Assembly: GCA_947628855.1 (NCBI GenBank)
Contig: CANRBM010000005.1
Location: 1-45,246 of the forward strand
Source of the DNA: an uncultured Clostridia bacterium
Lineage (GTDB): Bacteria; Bacillota; Clostridia; Christensenellales; CAG-917
Direction of reading: 5' to 3'
Length of the DNA stretch: 45,246 bases
Part shown: positions 20,410-28,899 of the stretch, one piece after another
Layout of the letters: every line of letters begins with the position of its first letter
How positions within the stretch are numbered: the first letter of the stretch is position 1
Translations under genes and position numbers: made by a program
The notes under the pieces: generated by a model
What the model was told of the DNA's origin: nothing
Databases searched by the model: none
What the model saw: the letters and a program-made list of their open reading frames with translations, nothing else

Positions 20410-20745
20410 ATGAAGAGGCAACTTCGGCTCAAGCGGCGGGCGAGTTTCGCGTATGTATTTCGCAAGGGCGAAAGGACGGGGGCTCCCGACCTGACGCTTT
20501 TGAGCGCCCGTTCGCGCGAAGGGCTGAAGATCGGTCTGTCCGTGTCCAAAAAAGTGGGCGGCGCCGTCGTGCGCAATCGCGTGAAACGGCTTTTGCGCGA
20601 GGCGATACGCCCGCTTGAAGGCAGCATTTTTAAGGGCCGTATGTACGTTATCGTGGCGCATCCGTCGCTTGCGGGCAAGCCGTACGACGAGGTGTGCAGA
20701 CAAGTTAGGCTCGTATTCGAGCGCGCGGGGAGGTTGACATGCTGA
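20410..20745 (+). CDS. rnpA: Ribonuclease P protein component
   Basis: GLKIGLSVSKKVGGAVVRNRVKRLLREAIR; position after rpmH. Confidence 0.96.
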   Translation: MKRQLRLKRRASFAYVFRKGERTGAPDLTLLSARSREGLKIGLSVSKKVGGAVVRNRVKRLLREAIRPLEGSIFKGRMYVIVAHPSLAGKPYDEVCRQVRLVFERAGRLTC

Positions 20746-20984
20746 AGAAGATATGTCACGCCATGCTCAATTGGTACAAGAGGACGCTCTCTCCCATATT
20801 CGGCAGGCACTGCGCGTACACCCCGACATGCTCTATGTACAGTTATGACGCCATAGAAAAGTACGGCGCGATCGTCGGCATATTTTTGACGGCGGGCAGG
20901 CTTTTGAGATGCAATCCCTTCTCGAAGGGAGGTTTCGATCCCGTGAGGGAAAATTATAGAGGACGTATCAAATGGTTGATTTGA
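20739..20984 (+). CDS. yidD: Membrane protein insertion efficiency factor YidD
   Basis: WYKRTLSPIFGRHCAYTPTCSMYSYDAIEKYG...CNPFSKGGFDPV. Confidence 0.96.
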   Translation: MLKKICHAMLNWYKRTLSPIFGRHCAYTPTCSMYSYDAIEKYGAIVGIFLTAGRLLRCNPFSKGGFDPVRENYRGRIKWLI

Positions 20985-22198
20985 GTTTTATGCGCAGGCG
21001 TAAGTTGCAGATATATCTGCTTGCGGCACTTCTCGCCATATGTTGCCTTATGCTTGTCGCGTGCAACACCGACATATCCTACAGCGTGACGGGAGAGAAC
21101 GTCTCTGAGCCCACGCATTTTATGGCGAAGTTCATGCTCACGCTCAACAACGCCATAGAGGGCGGCAAGGGCAGTTTCGGATGGACGGTCGTGGTTTTCA
21201 CAATCATTTTGCGACTCATCCTCTCTCCTCTCGACATATGGCAGAAGGTCATAGGGCGCAAAAACAGCAAGGCGATGGAGCGTATGCGTCCCCAGCTTGA
21301 AGCACTTCAAGCCAAGTACGGCGATGACAAGCAGCGTCTGCAGCAGGAGCAGATGGCGCTCTACAAAAAGGAAAAATATTCGACGATGGGCATGTGTTTG
21401 CCCACGATAATCACTATGGTGGTGTTCTTCGTCGTGTTCGCGGGTTTCAGACAGATGGTGGGCTATCAGTTCGCGAAGGACTATCGCGCAAGCCTCAACA
21501 CTTTCAACGAGTCCATAAATATGCAAATAGAGGACGCCGGCTATACCGACCTTGACGGCAACGGCACGCTTGACGTGTACGACGTTCCCAACGAGGACGC
21601 CGCGTTTTTGGCGACAGCGCTCGACAAGGCGCAGACCGACGTGTTGAACGCCTACAACTCCGAAGAGCAAAAGGGTATGCGCAAGTGGCTTTGGATACAC
21701 AATATATTCGTGGGCGACAATTGGTCCAAAGCAGTGCCCGATTTTACCACCGTCACGGGTCAAAAGGGCTGGGCGACGTCGAGGCTCACGGGCATAACAA
21801 AGGACGAATACGAGCGAGTCATGGCAAAGGTGCTCAACAACAAGGACGCGGGCGGCTACGGCAAAAACGGCAGTTGGAACGGGCTCCTGATACTTCCCGT
21901 GCTGTCCATAGTGTTGAGTTTCCTCTCCACAAAGCTGCTCAGCGGCTCGCAGGGACAGCCTCCCACCCCTCCCTCGGGTGACGCCGCCGCGGCGCAAGGA
22001 CAGTCCATGAAGGCGATGCAGTGGGTGATGCCTGTGATGATGGGCGTGTTCGGATTGCTGTATTCGGGCGCGTTTGCGCTATACATGTTTACAAGCTCGC
22101 TCACGGCGATACTTTTCTCGCTGGTTTTCAACATCATAGGCAAACTCATAGACAAGTCAAGATCAAAAGGAGCCAATCCCAATATCGCTGTCAGATGA
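20972..22198 (+). CDS. yidC: Membrane protein insertase YidC/OxaA (lipoprotein-type signal, enlarged extracytoplasmic loop)
   Basis: Lipobox-like LMLVAC, YidC core FGWTVVVFTIILRLILSPLDIWQ, KYSTMGMCLPTIITMVVFFVVFAGFRQM, C-terminal TM pair; gene order. Confidence 0.93.
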   Translation: MVDLSFMRRRKLQIYLLAALLAICCLMLVACNTDISYSVTGENVSEPTHFMAKFMLTLNNAIEGGKGSFGWTVVVFTIILRLILSPLDIWQKVIGRKNSKAMERMRPQLEALQAKYGDDKQRLQQEQMALYKKEKYSTMGMCLPTIITMVVFFVVFAGFRQMVGYQFAKDYRASLNTFNESINMQIEDAGYTDLDGNGTLDVYDVPNEDAAFLATALDKAQTDVLNAYNSEEQKGMRKWLWIHNIFVGDNWSKAVPDFTTVTGQKGWATSRLTGITKDEYERVMAKVLNNKDAGGYGKNGSWNGLLILPVLSIVLSFLSTKLLSGSQGQPPTPPSGDAAAAQGQSMKAMQWVMPVMMGVFGLLYSGAFALYMFTSSLTAILFSLVFNIIGKLIDKSRSKGANPNIAVR

Positions 22199-22218
22199 CG
22201 GCAGATCAGGAGTCATAA

Positions 22219-23076
22219 ATGGAAAAATATATCGAAACTCAAGCTACAAGCGTGGATCTCGCTATAGAGAAAGCGCTTTTGGAGCTGGGCGCAACAAAGG
22301 AGCAGGTAGAGATAGAGGTGCTCTCAAAGGGCGGATTGTTCTCAAAGGCGTCAGTCAAAGTGACCCTCAAGGAGACGCTTGCGGATAAGCTCGGCGAGTT
22401 TATCAACGGCACGCTCGCGCGTATGGGGCTTGCCTCGCGCGCGACGACGAAGGACGAGGGCGGCACTATCTATGTGGAGATCGAAGGCGAGGACAGCAGC
22501 GTGGCGATAGGCTACCGCGGAGAAGTGCTTGATGCCTTCCAATATCTTGCGCTCACGTTTTTAAACGAGCATAAGGGCGATTTCAAAAAAGTCGTCATAG
22601 ATTGCGAGGGCTACCGCGACAAGCGCAAGGAGACGCTCACCGCGCTCGCGCTCCGTCTTGCGGACAAGGCATACAGGTTGAGGCGCAAAATAGCGCTCGA
22701 GCCCATGAACCCCTTCGAGAGGCGCATCATCCACAGCGCGCTTGCGGACAGCGCCATAGCCCAAACGGAGAGCGAAGGAGAGGAGCCCAATAGGTATGTC
22801 GTCATCACGCCCGTAGGCGTGGAGCTCAAGGACAGCCGTCCTATCAAGAACGGCGAGCATGAGCACGACCGTCGCGACAGAGAGCGCAAGGACGGCCGCC
22901 GCGGCCTAAGGGGAAGGGGCGAAAAGCGCGAGCGCAAGCCCCGCCGCGAGGAAGAGGAAGCTCCCGACGGCAAGGTGTACAGAGGATATCTCACGGGAGA
23001 GGACGACTTTGTCAAGCCCGCTCCCATGCAAGGTCCCCCCAAATACAAGAGTTTCGGAGGCAAAAAGAGGTTCTGA
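22219..23076 (+). CDS. jag: Jag/KhpB RNA-binding protein (Jag-N, KH, R3H)
   Basis: N-terminal VDLAIEKALLELGATKEQVEIEVLSKGGLF; KH IGYRGEVLDAFQYL; R3H MNPFERRIIHSAL; charged C-terminal tail. Confidence 0.92.
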   Translation: MEKYIETQATSVDLAIEKALLELGATKEQVEIEVLSKGGLFSKASVKVTLKETLADKLGEFINGTLARMGLASRATTKDEGGTIYVEIEGEDSSVAIGYRGEVLDAFQYLALTFLNEHKGDFKKVVIDCEGYRDKRKETLTALALRLADKAYRLRRKIALEPMNPFERRIIHSALADSAIAQTESEGEEPNRYVVITPVGVELKDSRPIKNGEHEHDRRDRERKDGRRGLRGRGEKRERKPRREEEEAPDGKVYRGYLTGEDDFVKPAPMQGPPKYKSFGGKKRF

Positions 23077-23078
23077 AA

Positions 23079-24389
23079 ATGAGCACGATTGCGGCTATCT
23101 CGTCACCGATCGGAGTGGGTGGTATCGGCATAGTGCGCGTCTCGGGCGACGAGGCGCTGCGCATTGCGGATGCCATTTTTGATTTTGAGCGCAAGGGGGA
23201 GTGGCAACCCCTGCACATGCATTTCGGCACCTTTGTCGCGCGCGATTTTTGCGACAGAGGCTACGCCGTATATTTTCCCGCAAAACAGGCATATACGGGC
23301 GAGGATACCGTGGAATTTTATTTGCACGGCGGCGTACGTATCATGCAGGGCGCGCTTGAGACCATACTCTCAAAAGGAGCCGTGCTTGCGGGCAAGGGCG
23401 AGTTCACAAAGCGCGCGTTTCTTGCGGGCAGGATGTCGCTTGCGGACGCCGAGGGCGTTATGGACATGATAAGCGCCTCGAGCGCGGCGGGCATACGCGC
23501 GGCGTACGCGCTCATGGAGGGCGAGGTGTCGCGGCGCATAGACGCGTTGCTCGAGAGCCTTGGCGCGCTCATAGCGGGGCTGGAGGCGACCCTCGATTAT
23601 CCCGACGAGATGGAGGACGAGGTGCTGCCCTCTCTCCCCGACGGCATAAGAGCGGCGCTTGAGGAGACGGAGGCGCTATTGTCCACCGCGAGGCAGGGCA
23701 AGATCGCAAAATACGGCGTTACTTGCGCGCTTGTGGGCGCGCCGAACGTGGGCAAGTCCTCTCTCATGAACGCCATGCTCGGGCTGAAAAGAGCGATAGT
23801 CGCGGATGTTGCTGGCACCACGCGCGATACCGTTGAAGCGAGCCTCGAACATAACGGCGTGCGCATAAACCTTATAGACACCGCGGGCATACGCGAGAGC
23901 GCTACGGACGGCATAGAGCAAGAGGGCATAGAGCGCGCAAGGCGGGCGGCGGATGAGGCGGACGTCGTCTTGCACGTCATAGATCGCGGCAGCGAGACGG
24001 ATGACGGCATAGAATTCGGCTTTAAAAAAGTGTTCAGCGTATACAACAAGTGCGACATATACGGCTTTAATATACCGCGCATGATGTACGCCTACGGCGT
24101 GAGCGCGACGACGGGCGAAGGGGTCAAAGACCTGCTTGACGGCATAGCCTCCCTCTACAAGTCCGAGGGCGGCGACAGCGGCGAGCTCATCACCAACGAA
24201 CGACACATTTCCGCACTTTATCGTGCAAAAGAGGCGCTTAAAGGCGCGATATCGTCACTTGACAGCACAATCGACCTTACGCTCGTCGATTTGAGAGAGG
24301 CGTACGACGCGCTGGGAGAAATTACGGGAAAGACGGCGAAAGAGGATGTAGTAAACTCCATTTTCGACCGATTTTGCGTGGGCAAATGA
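23079..24389 (+). CDS. mnmE: tRNA modification GTPase MnmE
   Basis: TIAAISSPIGVGGIGIVRVSG; GAPNVGKSSLMNAMLG; DVAGTTRDTVE; C-terminal FDRFCVGK. Confidence 0.97.
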   Translation: MSTIAAISSPIGVGGIGIVRVSGDEALRIADAIFDFERKGEWQPLHMHFGTFVARDFCDRGYAVYFPAKQAYTGEDTVEFYLHGGVRIMQGALETILSKGAVLAGKGEFTKRAFLAGRMSLADAEGVMDMISASSAAGIRAAYALMEGEVSRRIDALLESLGALIAGLEATLDYPDEMEDEVLPSLPDGIRAALEETEALLSTARQGKIAKYGVTCALVGAPNVGKSSLMNAMLGLKRAIVADVAGTTRDTVEASLEHNGVRINLIDTAGIRESATDGIEQEGIERARRAADEADVVLHVIDRGSETDDGIEFGFKKVFSVYNKCDIYGFNIPRMMYAYGVSATTGEGVKDLLDGIASLYKSEGGDSGELITNERHISALYRAKEALKGAISSLDSTIDLTLVDLREAYDALGEITGKTAKEDVVNSIFDRFCVGK

Positions 24390-24390
24390 T

Positions 24391-26235
24391 ATGGAAAAAT
24401 ACGGCGTTATCGTGATAGGCGCGGGACACGCGGGCGTGGAGGCGGCGCTTGCCTCGGCAAGGCTTGGCATATCCACGCTGCTTTTGTGTACGGATGTGCG
24501 CTCCGTCGCGAATATGCCATGCAATCCCTCCATAGGCGGCACCGCAAAGGGACATCTCGTGCGCGAGGTGGACGCCCTCGGAGGGCAGATGGGACTTACC
24601 GCGGACAGGGCGCTCTTGCAAATAAAACAGCTCAATCTGACAAAGGGTCCCGCCGTCTATTCCTTGCGCGGGCAGGAGGACAAGGCGCTCTATCACGCGC
24701 TTATGCTCGAGGAGATAGGCGCGCAACAAAACTTGACCCTTCGCGAGGCGGAGGCGGCAAAGCTCCTCGTCGAGGACGGCGTCGTTTCGGGAGTGGAGCT
24801 TGCGGACGGGGAGAGGATAGGTTGCGAGGCGGTCATACTCGCGACGGGAGTGTATCTGAACAGCCGCATAATCACGGGCGACGAGATAAAGACGCAGGGT
24901 CCGAGCGGGCTTAAAGGCGCGAATTTGCTCACAGACAGCCTTGTATGGCTCGGACTGCCCATGCGTAGATTTAAAACGGGCACGCCCGCGCGCATATATC
25001 GCGACAGCATAGACTTTTCAAAAATGCAGGCGGAGTGGGGCGGCGCTACGGACAGATTTTCCTTTATGTCGCCGACGTCCGTTTTTGAGGAAGAGCCCTG
25101 CTATCTCACCTATACCAACGCCGAGACCCACCGCATAATAGAGGAAAACATAGCGCGCAGTCCGCTTTACAACGGCACTATTTCGGGCATAGGTCCCAGA
25201 TATTGCCCGTCCATAGAGACAAAAGTTATGCGTTTTCGCGACAAGGAGCGACATCAAGTCTTTATCGAGCCGGAAGGTCCCGCGAGCGAGGAGATGTACA
25301 TACAGGGTATGTCCACGTCCCTGCCGCGCGACGTGCAGGAGAAGATGTACCGCACGATCCCGGGGCTTGAAAATTGCCGCTTTGCAAAGTACGGCTACGC
25401 GATAGAGTATGACTGTCTCGACCCACTTTCGCTCAAAGCAACTTTGGAGAGCAAGCTCATAGGCGGATTGTTCTGCGCCGGACAGTTCAACGGCAGTAGC
25501 GGCTATGAGGAGGCGGCGGCGCAGGGCATTATCGCGGGCATAAACGCCGCGACGCGCATTTTGGGCAGAGAGGCGCTAGTGCTGAGACGGGATCAAGCGT
25601 ACATAGGCGTACTCATCGACGACCTTGTCACCAAGGGCACAAACGAGCCGTACCGCATGATGACTTCGCGCGCGGAGCACCGTATTATGCTGAGACAGGA
25701 CAACGCGGACATGCGCCTCACCCCGATAGGGCGTGAGATAGGCCTTGTCAGTGACGCGAGATATGAGCGCTTGCTCTTCAAAAAACAGCAGATGGGGTGC
25801 GTTTTTGCCGTGAAGGACAGAGCGGCGGACAGAGAGGGTAGCAAAAAACTGTTGCAAAAAACAGGCGAGGAGATTTCAGAGCGAACTCCCACTTTGGCGG
25901 AGCTATGCAGGCGTCCCGCAGTCACCGCCGCGGACATCGCGCCCTTGCTCGGCTTTGACGTGGACTCCGAAGCCCTCGAGGCGGCGGTCATAGAGATAAA
26001 GTACGAGGGGTACATAAAAAAGGAGCTCGCCGCCGTGAATGAGCAAAAGCGCCTCGAAAGCAAGCTCATCCCAAGCGATTTCGATTATTCCGCCATATCC
26101 GCGCTCAGGCTGGAGGCGAGGGAAAAACTCACCCTCATCCGTCCCGCAAATTTGGGACAGGCGTCGCGCATATCCGGCGTTTCGCCCGCCGATATCGCCG
26201 TGCTCATCGTCGCGCTCAGAGGTACAAGCGCTTAA
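24391..26235 (+). CDS. mnmG: tRNA uridine-5-carboxymethylaminomethyl(34) synthesis enzyme MnmG
   Basis: GAGHAGVEAALASARLG; NPSIGGTAKGHLVREVDALGG; GLFCAGQFNGSSGYEEAAAQG. Confidence 0.97.
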   Translation: MEKYGVIVIGAGHAGVEAALASARLGISTLLLCTDVRSVANMPCNPSIGGTAKGHLVREVDALGGQMGLTADRALLQIKQLNLTKGPAVYSLRGQEDKALYHALMLEEIGAQQNLTLREAEAAKLLVEDGVVSGVELADGERIGCEAVILATGVYLNSRIITGDEIKTQGPSGLKGANLLTDSLVWLGLPMRRFKTGTPARIYRDSIDFSKMQAEWGGATDRFSFMSPTSVFEEEPCYLTYTNAETHRIIEENIARSPLYNGTISGIGPRYCPSIETKVMRFRDKERHQVFIEPEGPASEEMYIQGMSTSLPRDVQEKMYRTIPGLENCRFAKYGYAIEYDCLDPLSLKATLESKLIGGLFCAGQFNGSSGYEEAAAQGIIAGINAATRILGREALVLRRDQAYIGVLIDDLVTKGTNEPYRMMTSRAEHRIMLRQDNADMRLTPIGREIGLVSDARYERLLFKKQQMGCVFAVKDRAADREGSKKLLQKTGEEISERTPTLAELCRRPAVTAADIAPLLGFDVDSEALEAAVIEIKYEGYIKKELAAVNEQKRLESKLIPSDFDYSAISALRLEAREKLTLIRPANLGQASRISGVSPADIAVLIVALRGTSA

Positions 26236-26543
26236 AACCCGCCCAAACAGTACAAAAAAGACGAGTTTTTGCCTCTATTGAGTACGGTGGCGCAAGAAAT
26301 TTTTTACAAAAATCGTCATTTTCGCATTTTAACGGTGTGTTTTGAAAATGCCCGTTTAGAATGCCGATTTTTTATTTTTACGCGCTCTAAATGAAGCGGG
26401 CGCGGAGCAAAAATGTGAAAATTTGCAAGATTTGCAAATGCAAAATCCACAAATCTGACGTTTTTGACAAAAAGTTATTTGCACTTTTGTAGGCAATTTT
26501 CGGGGGTTTTAAAAAATTTTTCAAAAAAACTTACAAAAAACAC

Positions 26544-26572
26544 TTGACGAGCATAAAATGTAGTGATAATAT
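26544..26572 (+). promoter_or_regulatory. Orphan sigma-A-type promoter upstream of a non-coding repeat array
   Basis: TTGACG (26544-26549), 17-nt spacer, TAATAT (26567-26572); no convincing + strand CDS before 28003. Confidence 0.55.
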
Positions 26573-26666
26573 GTAGGCGAAATCAAGGAACGCGTCAGAC
26601 GCAAGTACTTGTTTCACTCACATAGCTCATAATTTTCCCCCTTATTATAGCAAGCGGCTTTGGTGC

Positions 26667-26895
26667 ATTTTCGCCCGGGGCCGCTTGCATTTTGTCCAAA
26701 AATGCAAGCGACGGCACCGTATTTACCAAAGCCCGCGGCAGAACAAAGCCATTTTCGCCCGGGGCCGCTTGCATTTTGTCTCGAAATGCAAGCGATGGCA
26801 CCGTATTTTCCAAAGCCCGCGGCAATACAAAGCCATTTTCGCCCGGGGCCGCTTGCATTTTGTCCCGAAATGCAAGCGACGGCAAGAATTTGCCT
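26667..26895 (+). repeat. 84-bp tandem repeat, about 2.7 copies, each containing an 11-bp-stem hairpin
   Basis: Unit starts ATTTTCGCCCGGGGCCGCTTGCATTTTGTC at 26667, 26751 and 26835 (period 84); hairpin CGCTTGCATTT-N7-AAATGCAAGCG in each. Confidence 0.92.
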
Positions 26896-26973
26896 GGCTC
26901 GCGTTTTTAGCTTGGGATCGCAAAGGGCAAAACACCCTTTGCCGGGGAGTGGGGGGCGGCGCCCCACAAAAAC

Positions 26974-27014
26974 ATAGACGATTATGCGAGGCAGCGTCTC
27001 ACATAATCGTCTAT
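26974..27014 (-). terminator. Long inverted repeat downstream of VanW gene (probable terminator)
   Basis: ATAGACGATTATGCGAG-gcagcgt-CTCACATAATCGTCTAT, 17-nt arms with one mismatch; on the minus strand followed by GTTTTTG. Confidence 0.65.
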
Positions 27015-27027
27015 ATGCGCGTAGCCA

Positions 27028-27816
27028 TCAATCAGTGGCGACGCCTCTCAGTATGATTTGTTTTTGCGGGGCGTAGCAGTCGCGGCGGATGAGGACGGAG
27101 CGGACGAGTTTGCCGTTTTCAAAGTAATCCAGCCAGCCTTGGGACTTTATGCCGTTTTTGCCGTAGGTGTCGATCTTCTCCTCGCCGAAGGGAAGGGTCG
27201 CGTCCTCTCTGAACTCGGTCTCGTAGGGCAGTGTGCCCAGCGTTTCGCTGCGCCGACGTATGGATACGGAGTCAACGCCGTAAATTTCCGCGCGCAGGTA
27301 TTTTCCGTCTGCCGACATTTTGATCTTGACGGGCGCGGACAGCGTATTTACAAATCTCAAGTCGCTCGCGCTTGAGACCATAGCGTCGAAAGATGGCGCG
27401 ACATAGCTCACGGGCAGGGAGTGCGCCCTGACGCAGGTGACGTCCAGCCCCGCGAGGAGGGCGCAATTGTAGAGCGTACTGCTCACCTGGCACACGCCTC
27501 CGCCTATACCTTCTTTAAATTCGCCGTCAACGATTATATAGGCGGACTTGAACCCGTTTGCCTCCGTACGCCTGCCCACGGCGTCGTTGAAGGAAAATTC
27601 GTCCTCGGGATAGAGCACCGTGCCGTCTATACGTCTTGCGGCGAGCGCGACGTTGCTTTTTCTGCCCTCCGAACTCTCGCCGTAGTAAGTTGTAAAATGG
27701 GCGATAAGCCTCACATCGTATTCGCTCGCATGGGCGACGTTCACCCTCATTATGACTCCTCCGAACATTGCCGCAAGCACAGCCGCGAGCAGCAAGACCA
27801 CTGCATATTTTCTCAT
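27028..27816 (-). CDS. VanW family protein
   Basis: TMD at N-terminus; RKSNVALAARRIDGTVLYPEDEFSFNDAVGRRT, GIGGGVCQVSSTLYNCALLAGL. Confidence 0.9.
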   Translation of the reverse strand: MRKYAVVLLLAAVLAAMFGGVIMRVNVAHASEYDVRLIAHFTTYYGESSEGRKSNVALAARRIDGTVLYPEDEFSFNDAVGRRTEANGFKSAYIIVDGEFKEGIGGGVCQVSSTLYNCALLAGLDVTCVRAHSLPVSYVAPSFDAMVSSASDLRFVNTLSAPVKIKMSADGKYLRAEIYGVDSVSIRRRSETLGTLPYETEFREDATLPFGEEKIDTYGKNGIKSQGWLDYFENGKLVRSVLIRRDCYAPQKQIILRGVATD

Positions 27817-28002
27817 ATATATAGTATGCGCACAAAAATTTTTTGCAACTGCTCCTGCCTCAAAGAATGGACGGCGACTTTGCCAAATTTTGTAATAAAT
27901 TGCAAAATGCGCACTTTATAATGTCGAAAAAGCGCGGTAAAGTGGCAAATATGTCAAAATTCGTCATGTTTGAACAAGTCGGAAGCCGCATATATTTGAG
28001 AT

Positions 28003-28797
28003 ATGGACGCTGTAGGTTTGACTCTCGTTTTGTCGCTGTCCGCGGGCGTTGCGGGCACGGGTATAGGCGGCGCGTTGGGCGCGCTGTTTGCAGACAAGGG
28101 AGAAAGGGTGACGTCAAGCGTGCTCTCGTTTGCCGCGGGCGTCATGCTTGGCATATCCCTTCTTGAAATGCTGCCCGAAACCATGGAGTGTTTTTCGGGC
28201 TTGGGGAGATGGATGGGGAGCGCGACTTTCGGCGCGCTTATGGCGGGCGCGGCGGTCACGGGGATATTGTCCGCGCTCATAGGGCGTTTGAAAGTGAGAC
28301 ACATAGGTTCAAACGCGCTTGCGACTATTGCCGCGCTCGACAGGGGAGAGGACAAGGGGAGGATGTTCAAGGCGGGGCTCATAATGCTTATAGCCATTGC
28401 GCTGCACAACTTTCCCGAGGGCATGGCTATCGGCGGAGCAGGCTCGCATGAGACGGCAATGGGCGTGAGCGTGGCGATCGCCATCGCCGTACACAATATT
28501 CCCGAGGGCATGGCGATATCCGCGCCGCTTGCGGGAGGAGGTATGCGCGCGTGGAAGGCGGTAGCGCTGTCCTGTCTTGCGGGGAGCGCGACGGTGCTTG
28601 GCGCGATAGTAGGGCTTTTGATAGGCGCGATAGGCGGCAGCGCGGCGGGCGCGTGTCTTGGGATATCCGCGGGCGCTATGACGTATGTCGCCGCGGGGGA
28701 GCTGCTCAAAGAGGCGATCGCTCCGTACGGCAAGTTGCCGTGGCTCAGCTTGCTTGCGGGAATAATGTGCGCGGCGGCGTTTACGTATCTTTTTTGA
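28003..28797 (+). CDS. ZIP family metal transporter
   Basis: IAIALHNFPEGMAIGG and IAIAVHNIPEGMAISAPL (HNxPEG motifs), multi-TM. Confidence 0.93.
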   Translation: MDAVGLTLVLSLSAGVAGTGIGGALGALFADKGERVTSSVLSFAAGVMLGISLLEMLPETMECFSGLGRWMGSATFGALMAGAAVTGILSALIGRLKVRHIGSNALATIAALDRGEDKGRMFKAGLIMLIAIALHNFPEGMAIGGAGSHETAMGVSVAIAIAVHNIPEGMAISAPLAGGGMRAWKAVALSCLAGSATVLGAIVGLLIGAIGGSAAGACLGISAGAMTYVAAGELLKEAIAPYGKLPWLSLLAGIMCAAAFTYLF

Positions 28798-28828
28798 TTT
28801 ACAAAATTTTCAAACATGCGAAAGGCTG

Positions 28829-28857
28829 TTGCAATGGCGCGCGAAATATGTTATAGT
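28829..28857 (+). promoter_or_regulatory. Putative promoter for GH127-like/PH-domain genes
   Basis: TTGCAA, 17-nt spacer, TATAGT. Confidence 0.45.
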
Positions 28858-28899
28858 TATCGTACGATATTATGCGCGTATGCGTGAGAAGGCGATAAA

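Noticed and set aside
26667-26895. CRISPR array
   Set aside because: Only about three 84-bp contiguous units with internal hairpins, no unique spacers and no cas genes.
26595-27056. Overlapping ORFs on both strands across the 84-bp repeats (e.g. 26595..26885 -, 26614..26967 -, 26660..26977 +, 26685..27056 +)
   Set aside because: 84 is divisible by 3, so a stop-free unit keeps several frames open; repetitive translations, no SD and no family resemblance.
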